A stretch of DNA of 64,000 nucleotides from Leminorella grimontii ATCC 33999 = DSM 5078. Its GTDB lineage: Bacteria > Pseudomonadota > Gammaproteobacteria > Enterobacterales > Enterobacteriaceae. The DNA is taken from assembly GCF_000439085.1 (NCBI RefSeq), contig NZ_KE392226.1, positions 13,278 through 77,277 on the forward strand. Direction: 5' to 3'. The translations under genes and the position numbers were made by a program. This document shows, piece after piece, positions 9,551-17,635 of the stretch. The notes under the pieces are model-generated. The model worked only from the letters and a program-made list of their open reading frames with translations. It had not been told where the DNA came from and made no database searches. How positions within the stretch are numbered: the first letter of the stretch is position 1; the number at the start of each line of letters is the position of its first letter.

Positions 9551-10360
9551 TTAGTCCAAATACTCAAAAACGCCGTCAAAATTACTCTTTATGCCGTCTC
9601 TGACGGGCTGCGATCTCAATCCTTCCGCCAGCGTTTTTGCCCACGGTTTATCGACGTTGGATTGAAGCACCACAAGCCCCATCGGGAATTCGCGCGCGTT
9701 CTTATCTCTTATCAGAAACGAACGGAAGTCCTTATTTGCATTACGCATATGGGTAAAGAAAACCACCGAGGCGTCGACGTCCGATAGCGCTCTGACCGTC
9801 TGGATTTGGTCCATATCCACAAACTTAAAGTTTTTAGGGTTCTCTGTGATATCAAGCAGGCTGACGTCGTCTTTTTTATTGGGATCCAGCTTAATTAAAT
9901 TCGCATCCTGCAGCATGCGTAGGCCACGATCCATATTCATCGCATCGTTCATGATGGCAATGGTTGCGCCCTGCGGTAAATCCGCGAGCGTTTTATAACG
10001 CTCAGAGTAGAGGCCGATACCGGTAGTAAAGGGGTAGGGTTTTACCATCGCCAGCTGGCCGCTATTTTTTTGATTAAAGCTGTCCATAAACTTAATGTGT
10101 ACGCCCAGCCCGGCGTCAACGCTGCCGTCATTGACGGATCTAAGGACATTGACGTTGTTATCCACGATAACGAGCTCGACGTTTAGCCCCTGTTCTTTCA
10201 GCAGGGGCAGCGCCGGGGAAAAAATGGACTCGGAGATTTCCGTGCATGCGACCTTAATCGTTGCCTCTTTTGAACTGTCCGCGCTTTTTTGTTCATCACA
10301 GCCCGTTAACGCCGACGTCGCGAATAGGGACAGAGCTAACAACAGTATTTTCTTCATCAT
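9551..10360 (-). CDS. MetQ/NlpA-family substrate-binding lipoprotein
   Basis: A 269-residue lipoprotein. The signal peptide MMKKILLLALSLFATSALTGC ends in a clear lipobox (LTGC), so Cys21 should be lipidated. The mature part opens with a periplasmic-binding-protein strand (IKVACTEISESIF) and follows the NlpA/MetQ layout: a first lobe with VDAGLGVHIKFMDSF, a hinge region YKTLADLPQGATIAIMND, and a second lobe. It should deliver a substrate to the permease and ATPase encoded upstream on the same strand. Compared with true MetQ the ligand-lobe motifs are diverged (no YFQH-type segment is seen), so methionine should not be assumed. The DUF169 gene lies 18 bases upstream, pointing to one transcript. 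Confidence 0.85.
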   Translation of the reverse strand: MMKKILLLALSLFATSALTGCDEQKSADSSKEATIKVACTEISESIFSPALPLLKEQGLNVELVIVDNNVNVLRSVNDGSVDAGLGVHIKFMDSFNQKNSGQLAMVKPYPFTTGIGLYSERYKTLADLPQGATIAIMNDAMNMDRGLRMLQDANLIKLDPNKKDDVSLLDITENPKNFKFVDMDQIQTVRALSDVDASVVFFTHMRNANKDFRSFLIRDKNAREFPMGLVVLQSNVDKPWAKTLAEGLRSQPVRDGIKSNFDGVFEYLD

Positions 10361-10378
10361 ATGGTCCTTTCGGGAAAC

Positions 10379-11233
10379 TTATTTTTGATTATTGGCCTGT
10401 TTTCGTTTGTGATATTCAATGGTGCCGTAGCCGCCCGTGTAGTAGTTGCTGCCTAGCTGAATATCTACCTGCTCTTCAACGCCGTGTTTTTCGGCTTTGC
10501 TTTTTATACTCTTTTTGGTCTTATTATTGTCCATCGGATTGGACGTCTGGCGAATGCCGTCAACGATTTTATCCAACTGATTAAAGGGAATGCCGATACC
10601 CATTTCATCGTCATCCCACTTTGATACCTGACGCGTACCTGAACATAGTAATGAGATATTGACCTGATTCATTTCAAACGGGTAAGAGGTACATTCCTGA
10701 CAGATTGCCTGATTGCCCGTAATCTTGACGTTTTTCAGCTGCCCATAGTGGTATGAATAGCCCTGAATCAAACGCATGGCGTTGGCGGCATTGGCGATGA
10801 CAATCACCAAGTCGGGGTTGTAATCCGTATAGAGCGCGAGTTCGGCGATTTCTATGCCGTAAACGTGATGGTCGCAGTAGACCATGTCTTTGGCTATCTG
10901 GCGGCTGATGGCGTAGTCCGCGTATAGCCCCATTTTATGGTGGCGTTTACCGGAGAGAATATCGTTTGGATTAACGATATCATCCTCCGGTTTTAACAAG
11001 CCTAACGCTCTGGCCCCCGACAGGCAGGCCGTTTGTTCCAGGCTCAGCTTACAGGGGATACCGGATGCCGCATTTTTTACCGCTGCACAGTAGGGGAGCG
11101 GACCTGATAATTCAGGCGTCGGGCATGAGTCATATTCGGACTTATCGTATAAAAAGCGAATTCCAACCGGAGCTCGCTTTAGCTCCAGCATCACGCTGAG
11201 CCAAAGAGCATCATTTCTCACAGAGCACCTCAT
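10379..11233 (-). CDS. DUF169-family protein in an ABC-importer operon
   Basis: A 284-residue cytoplasmic protein with no signal peptide or membrane segment. Family features seen: an early PVGIRF strand, the Cys-rich LPYCAAVKNAASGIPC segment, a GARALGL motif, and a conserved block CQECTSYPF...NISLLCSGTR. The C-terminus is Lys-rich and poorly ordered. DUF169 proteins are widespread but have no established function. The conserved cysteines suggest a metal, cluster or redox role (inference). It sits between permease (9 bases upstream) and lipoprotein (18 bases downstream) genes of a MetNIQ-like importer, so it probably handles the imported compound or senses it. The ATG at 11233 has no clear ribosome site; a GTG four codons in is preceded by AGGTG and is a possible start. 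Confidence 0.75.
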   Translation of the reverse strand: MRCSVRNDALWLSVMLELKRAPVGIRFLYDKSEYDSCPTPELSGPLPYCAAVKNAASGIPCKLSLEQTACLSGARALGLLKPEDDIVNPNDILSGKRHHKMGLYADYAISRQIAKDMVYCDHHVYGIEIAELALYTDYNPDLVIVIANAANAMRLIQGYSYHYGQLKNVKITGNQAICQECTSYPFEMNQVNISLLCSGTRQVSKWDDDEMGIGIPFNQLDKIVDGIRQTSNPMDNNKTKKSIKSKAEKHGVEEQVDIQLGSNYYTGGYGTIEYHKRKQANNQK

Positions 11234-11242
11234 CTACTCGTA

Positions 11243-11917
11243 CTATTTTATTAATCGATAAACGATTCTTCCGGCATATTGAATGACGAGAACAATGACG
11301 GACAGGATACAGACCACTGCGTACGTCATGGCGTCATCAAACCGCTGATAGCCATAGGTTAGGGCCACGGCCCCCAAACCTCCCGCACCCACGGCGCCGG
11401 CTAAGGCGGTATTGGCAAGAAGCTGGATGGAAGCAAACGTCATACTGGAAACAATGGTCGGCATAGCTTCAAAAAACATCACTTTACCGATAATTTGCGC
11501 ATTGCTGGCGCCAAAGGATCTGGCGGCTAAAATCACGCTCTTATCCACTTCAGACAGGGCATTTTCTATTAATCGGGCAATAACCGGAAAGGCAACGATG
11601 GTTAAGGGAATGATTGCCGCAACCCAGCCAACGGAGGTGCCGACAATCCATCGCGTTAGCGGCGTGAAGACCACGATTAATATGATGGCGGGAAATGAGC
11701 GAATAGCGTCAATGAGCGTGTTCAAAAAGCGATAAACGTACCGGTTGGGCGACAGCCCCTCTTCGCGGGTTAGGGTTAGAACGACGGCGATGCCGATACC
11801 AATAACCGTGCTTAAAAGCAGCGAAATCAGGAGCATTGCAAAGGTAGCGTAGCAGGCGGGCCAGATAACCTTGGGTAAATATTCAAACACGCGGGTTTGA
11901 GAAAAATCGACGAACAT
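11243..11917 (-). CDS. MetI-like ABC permease
   Basis: A 224-residue inner-membrane permease with five or so hydrophobic segments: near residues 20-45, 60-85, 90-110, 150-175 and 190-215. The BPD_transp_1 (EAA) loop appears as LIENALSEVDKSVILAARSFGASNAQIIGKVMF, in which the 'EAA...G' spacing that docks with the ATPase can be read. Length and topology fit the MetI family (about 217 residues). It partners with the ATPase gene 41 bases upstream and the lipoprotein two genes downstream. The ATG at 11917 starts directly before the first membrane segment. The transported compound is unknown. Confidence 0.88.
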   Translation of the reverse strand: MFVDFSQTRVFEYLPKVIWPACYATFAMLLISLLLSTVIGIGIAVVLTLTREEGLSPNRYVYRFLNTLIDAIRSFPAIILIVVFTPLTRWIVGTSVGWVAAIIPLTIVAFPVIARLIENALSEVDKSVILAARSFGASNAQIIGKVMFFEAMPTIVSSMTFASIQLLANTALAGAVGAGGLGAVALTYGYQRFDDAMTYAVVCILSVIVLVIQYAGRIVYRLIK

Positions 11918-11958
11918 AGCTTATTCCTGTTAAGTAGCATGACATGCCAACTCAGACA

Positions 11959-12927
11959 TCAAGCAACTAGCTTTTGAAACTGAATGTTATTTTGGGTCAG
12001 GCAAGCGGTTATTTTCGTATAGTCAGCCTGATTCACTGCTATCGTGTAGTGCGCAATAGTACCAGCTTTACAGCCGTCGGTTCGAGTAAATAATATCCTG
12101 AGCTTTTCGCTGGCGAGCTTTGACAGCTGCAGCAGGACGTCCGCACTTTGCTCGATATCGGCAAGCGTCATGTTAAAGCCGACTTCGCCATCCTTCAGAA
12201 CGATGTCAATATTGCTTGAAAGCTCAGAGAGCGCATCGGGCCTGCGGGAAAACATGTTCTTGACCGTATCGGTTAACGTCAGCTTGCCATGCTCAATAAC
12301 GGACAGCCTGTCACAGGCATATTTAACGACGTCCATCTGATGGGTAACCATCACGATGGTAATGCCTGATTCTTCGTTAATGCGCTTAAGCAAATCCAGA
12401 ATAGACTTCGCGGTTGTCGGGTCTAGTGCCGAGGTGGCTTCATCGCATAGCAAAACTTTAGGCCGTAGCGCCAGCGCCCTGGCAATGGCGACGCGCTGCT
12501 TTTGCCCGCCGGACAGTTCCGCTATGCGGCTGCCGGCTTTATCTTCCATGCCGACCGACCGCAAGAGGCGCTCGGCGCGAAATCTCATCTCCTGGCTAAA
12601 CATATTCCAGCACGACATGGGCAGCATCACGTTTTCTATTGCCGTTTTCCTTTCCAGCAAGGCGAAGTTCTGGAAGATCATGCCAATATTCTTACGAAAG
12701 GCCCGCAGTTCGGACGGCGACAGGCGCTGTATCTCGGTGTTATCAACCCGGACGCTGCCATTATCGCTAAACTGTTCAATACCGTTGATGCAGCGTAGCA
12801 GCGTCGATTTGCCCGCGCCGCTAACCCCAAGGAGGCCGTGGATCTCCCCCTGAGCGACGTCCAGATTAATATTATCCAGGATGGTATTCCCGAAATAGGA
12901 TTTGCTTAAGTTACGTATTCTGATCAA
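11959..12927 (-). CDS. MetN-like ABC transporter ATPase with NIL domain
   Basis: A 322-residue ATPase. Walker A is GVSGAGKST near residue 34, the Q-loop is IFQNFALLERKTAIENV, the signature is LSGGQKQRVAIARAL near 140, Walker B is VLLCDEATSALDP, and the H-loop is MVTHQMDVV. The last 80 residues form a NIL-type C-terminal domain, which in MetN binds the substrate and causes trans-inhibition. The length fits MetN (about 343). It is the first gene of the minus-strand run metN-like, metI-like, DUF169, metQ-like, amidohydrolase. The start is TTG, because no ATG in frame lies close upstream; a GAGAG ribosome site precedes it. No MetJ-type operator was recognised upstream, which argues weakly against methionine regulation. 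Confidence 0.87.
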   Translation of the reverse strand: MIRIRNLSKSYFGNTILDNINLDVAQGEIHGLLGVSGAGKSTLLRCINGIEQFSDNGSVRVDNTEIQRLSPSELRAFRKNIGMIFQNFALLERKTAIENVMLPMSCWNMFSQEMRFRAERLLRSVGMEDKAGSRIAELSGGQKQRVAIARALALRPKVLLCDEATSALDPTTAKSILDLLKRINEESGITIVMVTHQMDVVKYACDRLSVIEHGKLTLTDTVKNMFSRRPDALSELSSNIDIVLKDGEVGFNMTLADIEQSADVLLQLSKLASEKLRILFTRTDGCKAGTIAHYTIAVNQADYTKITACLTQNNIQFQKLVA

Positions 12928-13257
12928 AATGAAACGCTCTCGGCGTACTGCATTGATTTTAATGGCTAAATGTTATCGTTGGGCGAGTATCAAAACATTT
13001 TTGCTGGAGCCCGCCAGTATAAGTAGGGTGGGTGGGTTTATCAATATGGTTGGGGGGCTTGCCCGCGCTGTGATTGTAATAATGAATGTATTCGCCCATG
13101 GCTGCCCGTCATTACCGATATTCCCGCGTGTTTCAAGATAAAGGTATTTCGATTTCAGGGGGCACCTATAAGGGGGCTTTTTGTACCTAAAACGCCTTGA
13201 GTTTCATTAGGTTTGCGAGCATGATCGCAAAACTGACTCCCGCCGGAAGCGAGCCGC
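12928..13257. other. Intergenic region between divergent importer operon and HNH gene
   Basis: No credible gene in 330 bases. It must carry the importer promoter (leftward) and the HNH gene promoter (rightward). Its last 54 bases recur before the decayed HNH copy (see 14649-14702). Confidence 0.5.
13204..13257 (+). repeat. Upstream repeat, copy 1 (before intact HNH gene)
   Basis: The 54 bases just before the HNH start codon, containing TTTGCGAGCATGATCGCAAAA and CGCCGGAAGCGAGCC, match 14649-14702 with few changes. The internal GCGAGCATGATCGC is a near-palindrome and may be a binding site. Confidence 0.75.
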
Positions 13258-14142
13258 ATGAATACGGAAAAGGCGCTACAAGATGCACTTTCTCACCTAA
13301 GCGTTTGGCGCAAGGGCGACCAGCGCGCGCCGCATAAGCCTCTGCTGCTGCTGTACGTTCTCTCTGAATACCGTAAAGGGCACGAGCGGCTGTTTAACTA
13401 CGGTGAAGAAGTCTATTCCCAACTGCTTGAGTTGCTCACGAGCTTCGGCCCGCAGCGGCGGAGCCACTATCCGTCCATGCCGTTTTGGCGACTGCGCGGC
13501 GACGGCTTTTGGCAACTGCAAAACGACGAGCTTTGCACGCCGCAGAAGGGCAGCAAAGAGCCGCCCAACCGGGAGTTGATTGAGCACGGCGTGATGGGCG
13601 GATTCGATGCGGAAACCTATCGGCTGATCCTCAAAAAACCGGCCCTTATCGATAAGCTGGCCCAGCAAATTCTCAGCGAGCACTTTCCCGAAAGCGTTCA
13701 GGAGCTTATCGCCAACCGGTTAGGATTTTCTCTCGTCGACGTTCGCAAGGCCCGCGATCCTCACTTCCGGCAGACGATACTGCGCGCCTACAACTACCGG
13801 TGCGCGGTATGCGGCTACGATCTTCGGCACGACAGCACCGTCGTCGGGCTGGAAGCCGCCCACATCAAGTGGAAGCAGTACGGCGGCCCCTGTACGGTAA
13901 CCAACGGCCTGGCGCTGTGCTCGCTGCACCATTCGGCGTTTGATATGGGGGTGATTAGCCTGGACGGCGACATGAAGCTGCTGGTGTCGGAAGGGGTGAA
14001 CGGGAGCCAGATCGTTGAGAGACTGTTTTGGGATTTTGCCGGGCGTCAGATTGGGCTACCGAAGAGCGCGGAGAGCTATCCGCTGGAAGGGTTTGTGGCG
14101 TGGCATCGGGGGGAAGTGTTTAAAGGAGAAATGAGAAAGTAG
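13258..14142 (+). CDS. SBD-HNH restriction endonuclease for phosphorothioate DNA (type IV)
   Basis: A 294-residue nuclease. The N-terminal half (residues 1 to about 160) matches the sulfur-binding domain layout of EcoWI/ScoMcrA-type enzymes: RAPHKPLLLLYVL at 23-35, then RSHYPSMPFWRLRGDGFW at 68-85. The C-terminal half is an HNH nuclease: C182xxC185, AAHIKW with H202, N216, and LCSLHHSAFD with H224/H225. Such enzymes cut DNA carrying phosphorothioate backbone changes made by Dnd or Ssp systems. No dnd or ssp genes lie in the window, as expected for a type IV enzyme. The pocket motif usually reads H-P-E-Y-P-F in relatives (from memory); here the Tyr position is Met74. A decayed copy lies at 14703-15155. 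Confidence 0.85.
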   Translation: MNTEKALQDALSHLSVWRKGDQRAPHKPLLLLYVLSEYRKGHERLFNYGEEVYSQLLELLTSFGPQRRSHYPSMPFWRLRGDGFWQLQNDELCTPQKGSKEPPNRELIEHGVMGGFDAETYRLILKKPALIDKLAQQILSEHFPESVQELIANRLGFSLVDVRKARDPHFRQTILRAYNYRCAVCGYDLRHDSTVVGLEAAHIKWKQYGGPCTVTNGLALCSLHHSAFDMGVISLDGDMKLLVSEGVNGSQIVERLFWDFAGRQIGLPKSAESYPLEGFVAWHRGEVFKGEMRK

Positions 14143-14289
14143 CTGTCTGATATCGGCTATACGCAGTATGCGTTCGATAAGGCGCGATCGCCGCCAGGAC
14201 GGGCAGATGCGGTTGCGCAAACATAAACAGCCCCCACTGTTTTATTAGGAATGAGCACCCTGCTGGTTGGTTAATGCATTCTGTTTTTG

Positions 14290-14592
14290 CTACTCGGTTC
14301 GTGACGTATTGGCGTTTTCTCCGCAGGTATCAATAGGTATCGGAAGCGGCAGCCTCGGCGCCCGCTTTTGCCTTGCTTTGGCATACCTGCTGGGCCAAAT
14401 CTTTTCAGGGTGAACCCCCAGCGCCGCTGCAATCAGCCACTCGCCCTTCGGCCATGCGCGCGCCAGCGCGTTTGCAAGCGTAGAAGATGCCAAACCGGCC
14501 TCCCGCGAGAGCTTTGCCAGGCTGGTACCCCGCTTCTTTAGCGCCGCGATGATGTCGGCAGAGTGCCAGTCTGTGGTTGTCTGTTTATTCAT
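14290..14592 (-). CDS. Nlp/Ner-like winged-helix regulator
   Basis: A 100-residue DNA-binding protein. Residues 8-70 match the Ner/Nlp (SfsB) family: DWHSADIIAALKKRGTSLAKLS, AGLASSTLANALARAWPKGEW, IAAALGVHPEKIWPSRY. The helix-turn-helix is inside LAKLSREAGLASSTLANAL. These proteins descend from Mu-like phage repressors (Ner) and are often found as single chromosomal regulators. The C-terminal 25 residues are basic and Pro-rich. It lies on the opposite strand between the intact HNH gene and its decayed copy, with its promoter facing that of the decayed copy. Targets are unknown. Confidence 0.85.
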   Translation of the reverse strand: MNKQTTTDWHSADIIAALKKRGTSLAKLSREAGLASSTLANALARAWPKGEWLIAAALGVHPEKIWPSRYAKARQKRAPRLPLPIPIDTCGENANTSRTE

Positions 14593-14648
14593 GTTTTCTC
14601 CTTGTTAAACCGTGAGGAAGTTTGTTCTCCTATGTAAACATCTTGATT

Positions 14649-14702
14649 TTTATTGAGTTTGCGAGCATGATCGCAAAAATGATTCCCGCCGGGAGTGAGC
14701 CA
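14649..14702 (+). repeat. Upstream repeat, copy 2 (before decayed HNH copy)
   Basis: This copy of 13204-13257 keeps the TTTGCGAGCATGATCGCAAAA core and the CCGCCGGGAG ribosome-site region. It shows that the leader was duplicated with the gene. Confidence 0.75.
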
Positions 14703-15155
14703 ATGAATATGAAAAAGGCGCTGCAAGTTACACTTGTTCATCTTAGCGTTTGGTGCAAAAGTGATCCGTGTCGGCCACATAATTTTTTGTTATGTAATGG
14801 GAAGATCCGATTGTATAACTGGGAGTTGATCGAACATGGCGTGATGGGCGGATTCGATCTCTAAGAAAGCACTTGCCTGAAAGCATTAGGGCATTGCTCG
14901 CCAATCGGATGAGAGTCTACCCTTGTCGATATCCGCAATGTTTGCAATTCTCCATTTTGGGAGACAATATTGCGTGCTTACAACTACCGGTAAGTGGCAT
15001 GTGGTTACGATCTTCGACACAGTAACATTGGCTGTTGTCCTGAAGGTCACTTATGTCACTTGAAACAATATGGAGGCTCCCGTGTGGTAATTAGCGACTT
15101 GGCGCAGTGCTCACTGTACTGCTTGATATTTGATATGGAGATTATCAATCTTTTA
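14703..15155 (+). pseudogene. Decayed copy of the SBD-HNH nuclease gene
   Basis: The ATG and first 25 codons (MNMKKALQVTLVHLSVWCKSD) align to the intact gene at 13258. About 200 bases of the sulfur-binding half are missing. The frame then rejoins at NWELIEHGVMGGFD and hits a stop at 14862. A further deletion follows, and recognisable nuclease-half DNA continues out of frame (CTTACAACTACCGGTAAGTG matches the Tyr-Asn-Tyr-Arg-Cys segment) to the region of the HHSAFDM motif. Many differences are C-to-T or G-to-A, so the copy is AT-shifted and old, or came from a more AT-rich donor. No functional nuclease can be made. Confidence 0.88.
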
Positions 15156-15226
15156 TATTACTTTGTTAACTAAATGTAATGTAAATTATTTTCAGTTTGC
15201 TTTTAACGTTTTTTGAAGGGAATGCC

Positions 15227-16102
15227 ATGCTGTCAGTTACTAGCCCAAATGATCTCGTTACAACGAAAGAAGATAGAGTCCAAGGTTTTTCATGGCAAGC
15301 TATAGAAAAAGTTAATAGAGCACATACTTTTATTGAGTGTGCTAAGTATTTTAGAGAACATTGTCATACAATAAAAAGTGTAGAATGTATTAGAAATGAT
15401 TTAATGTTGACTGAATACATTATTGCTTCATGTATGTTATCTCGAAAGAGCCTGAATCACTTACCTATTAATATTCAAAATGAAATTATTGAGAGTTTGG
15501 TTGATTTCTCAAAATTGACAGACTCTCAATATTTATTAGAGTTAGAACGTCGATACTTTCTTACTTGTGGCGATTCCCTCGGCGGAACAATGCGTAATGT
15601 TGTTGGACAACATGCCCAAGAAATCCTTACAGAGAGTATATTTAATAAGTTAGTTTTATATAAAAAAAATCCAGAGAGAGTGAGGAATAAAGCTGGTAAA
15701 ACAACTCAAATAATATGGGAAGATAGGAGGGTTTTTTTTGATCAAAAACCTAGATTTATTAATAATTCAATAGATATTATTGTTGTTAGAGGGAAATCAG
15801 CTATTTCAGGATTACTAGAGGCGCCAGAAGATTATGTTTGCTGTGGGGAACTTAAAGGAGGAATAGACCCCGCAGGTGCTGATGAGCATTGGAAAACAGC
15901 AAAAACAGCATTGCAACGCATTAGTGATGTATTTGATAGGATAAATATTCCAAAGCCTAATCTTGTTTTTTTAGGTGCAGCAATAGAGATGGCAATGGCT
16001 AATGAAATATTTTTTTTACTCCAAAAAAATTGGTTAGCTGGAGCTGCAAATATAACTAATGCGCCCCAACTTAATGAAGTTATAGATATTATTATCAAAT
16101 AA
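15227..16102 (+). CDS. Type II restriction endonuclease, AvaI/BsoBI-like
   Basis: A 291-residue restriction enzyme in a strongly AT-rich segment. The block GDSLGGTMRNVVGQHAQ (115-131) and the catalytic block CGELKGGIDPAGADEHWKTA (206-225) are hallmarks of the AvaI/BsoBI group. E208, K210 and H221 have the same spacing as BsoBI E240, K242 and H253, and D183 is a candidate for the remaining metal ligand. The end (NITNAPQLNEVIDIII) is also family-like. If the assignment holds, the target would resemble CYCGRG, but that is inference. The start is the ATG at 15227, placed after GAAGGGA; a TTG ten codons upstream is less likely. It converges with the methyltransferase gene, sharing the terminator between them. 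Confidence 0.8.
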   Translation: MLSVTSPNDLVTTKEDRVQGFSWQAIEKVNRAHTFIECAKYFREHCHTIKSVECIRNDLMLTEYIIASCMLSRKSLNHLPINIQNEIIESLVDFSKLTDSQYLLELERRYFLTCGDSLGGTMRNVVGQHAQEILTESIFNKLVLYKKNPERVRNKAGKTTQIIWEDRRVFFDQKPRFINNSIDIIVVRGKSAISGLLEAPEDYVCCGELKGGIDPAGADEHWKTAKTALQRISDVFDRINIPKPNLVFLGAAIEMAMANEIFFLLQKNWLAGAANITNAPQLNEVIDIIIK

Positions 16103-16109
16103 CTAAGTT

Positions 16110-16133
16110 AGGCATAGTTTTCTATGCCTTTTT
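16110..16133 (+). terminator. Terminator between restriction and methylase genes
   Basis: An 8-bp stem (AGGCATAG / CTATGCCT) with a TTTT loop and a following T run, just past the endonuclease stop. The right arm contains the stop codon of the convergent methylase gene. Confidence 0.8.
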
Positions 16134-17549
16134 CCATATATATATACATTTTCTTAGTTCTGATCTCCCATGTTTTTTCATTTGCTGAGAACTATTTCCT
16201 TTGCCTTTTGGTAATACCCATATTTTCTCTGTTTTGAGTCCAAATTCAAAAGCTATTTCTGATAGCAAAAGATCTACAGGAATATCTAACCCATTATACT
16301 TTACGTTATCGTTTATCATTATATAATAGCTACCAGATTTCATTTTGCTGGCTGCTTGGGATAAGTGAACAGCGCTATCATAAAAGTAGCCTTTAACCAT
16401 AGTCTGAATCCCTTTATTGTTTAATTTGCCTAACTCAGCTTCACTTTTTAAGAAATTAATTACGTCTTGTAAGCATTTTTGTTTGGAAAATATAATGTCA
16501 ATGTTTTCAATTGTTTTTCTTTCTATCCATTCAAATTCCTTGGGTTTATTTTCTACTGTACACGTCAACAGTGTCTGTCTTAGTGATCTTATTTTTTCTT
16601 CAGTTACACCTAAATATGCCAGTTCTAGTGCATAAGTTCTTGTGTAATCATATCTATTACAATATGGAGGTGATGTGATAATTACATCAATTGATTCGTT
16701 ATCTATATTATTTATTTCCTTTAAAACTGTACCTTCAATAATATCAATTTTATTATTTTTGGGTTGAGCATCATCGTTACTATTTTTCTCAAGATCATCT
16801 ATAATAAATATAAGTTTTTCTTTTAAAGCTGAATAAAAATTAAGAATCTCTCCCTTGTCAAATTTTTTCTTTTTATCTGATTTCTCAAATCTAGGTGAAC
16901 GATGGTCCCATCTTAAATATTGTCCATCTTTTCTTGTAAAACTAAATTTTTCTAAAATGGTAAAGGCTACAAAGTTGAGAAAAACTTTATAGTTTTCATC
17001 TTGTAATGATGAAATCCATGTTTTGAATTGACATAGTTCATACTCGCAACTTTCAGAAAATGCACCTTCAGTGATTTTTAAATGATTAAATTTCCAAGAT
17101 GGTTTTATATTTTTCCATATATCTCTATTAGAGATTGTTTCCTTTGCAAATTTTATTACTTCTTTGCTGGGTAAGCTAGAGAAGGCATTTCTACATTGCA
17201 TAAAGAATACACCTACAGGCATTAATTCAATAGCAATACCTCTCATATTATTGATATTTGATGCTACAAATGGAGCAACACCAGTGCCTGCAAATGGATC
17301 CAGTAGTTGGCCGCCCTGTGGAATGTTTAGTGTATCTATAATATATTCAATTAATTGTTTTGAAAATCCTTCTCGATAGTGAAACCATCGGAAGATAGGT
17401 TCGCTCTTATTTGCCTGGAAGCTGACTAAACTTCTATCTAGCGCAGGATTAATCTCTAATATTTCTTTATATTTTTCCTCTAATACTCTGATGCTTTCTT
17501 CTGCAAGAATATGCTGTGGACTTTTCTCTTGTAATCCGATACTACTCAT
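16122..17549 (-). CDS. Type II DNA methyltransferase (TSPPY type) of the AvaI-like system
   Basis: A 475-residue amino-methyltransferase. The SAM-binding motif is LLDPFAGTGVAPF (residues 82-94) and the catalytic motif is VIITSPPYCNRYDY near residue 290. TSPPY is typical of N4-cytosine or some N6-adenine enzymes. The C-terminal third carries AELGKLNNKGIQTMVKGYF and a final basic tail. It should protect the host DNA against the convergent endonuclease; AvaI-type partners modify cytosine, which fits. The gene is much more AT-rich than the neighbouring core genes, pointing to transfer. It starts at 17549, about 45 bases from the palindrome at 17594-17608, so its promoter and the operator probably overlap. 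Confidence 0.85.
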   Translation of the reverse strand: MSSIGLQEKSPQHILAEESIRVLEEKYKEILEINPALDRSLVSFQANKSEPIFRWFHYREGFSKQLIEYIIDTLNIPQGGQLLDPFAGTGVAPFVASNINNMRGIAIELMPVGVFFMQCRNAFSSLPSKEVIKFAKETISNRDIWKNIKPSWKFNHLKITEGAFSESCEYELCQFKTWISSLQDENYKVFLNFVAFTILEKFSFTRKDGQYLRWDHRSPRFEKSDKKKKFDKGEILNFYSALKEKLIFIIDDLEKNSNDDAQPKNNKIDIIEGTVLKEINNIDNESIDVIITSPPYCNRYDYTRTYALELAYLGVTEEKIRSLRQTLLTCTVENKPKEFEWIERKTIENIDIIFSKQKCLQDVINFLKSEAELGKLNNKGIQTMVKGYFYDSAVHLSQAASKMKSGSYYIMINDNVKYNGLDIPVDLLLSEIAFEFGLKTEKIWVLPKGKGNSSQQMKKHGRSELRKCIYIWKKA

Positions 17550-17593
17550 AGAGACTTTACCTTGGTTAGGTTAATATATATAAAATGCATAAT

Positions 17594-17608
17594 ACGCACT
17601 GAGTGCGT
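17594..17608. promoter_or_regulatory. Palindromic operator candidate of the restriction system
   Basis: A perfect palindrome ACGCACT-G-AGTGCGT lies between the divergent methylase and HTH genes. It is GC-rich inside an AT-rich spacer. This is where C-protein boxes lie in controlled type II systems. Binding by the 17636 product is inference. Confidence 0.6.
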
Positions 17609-17635
17609 CTTTGTCAATAGGATAATGGCTAGTTT

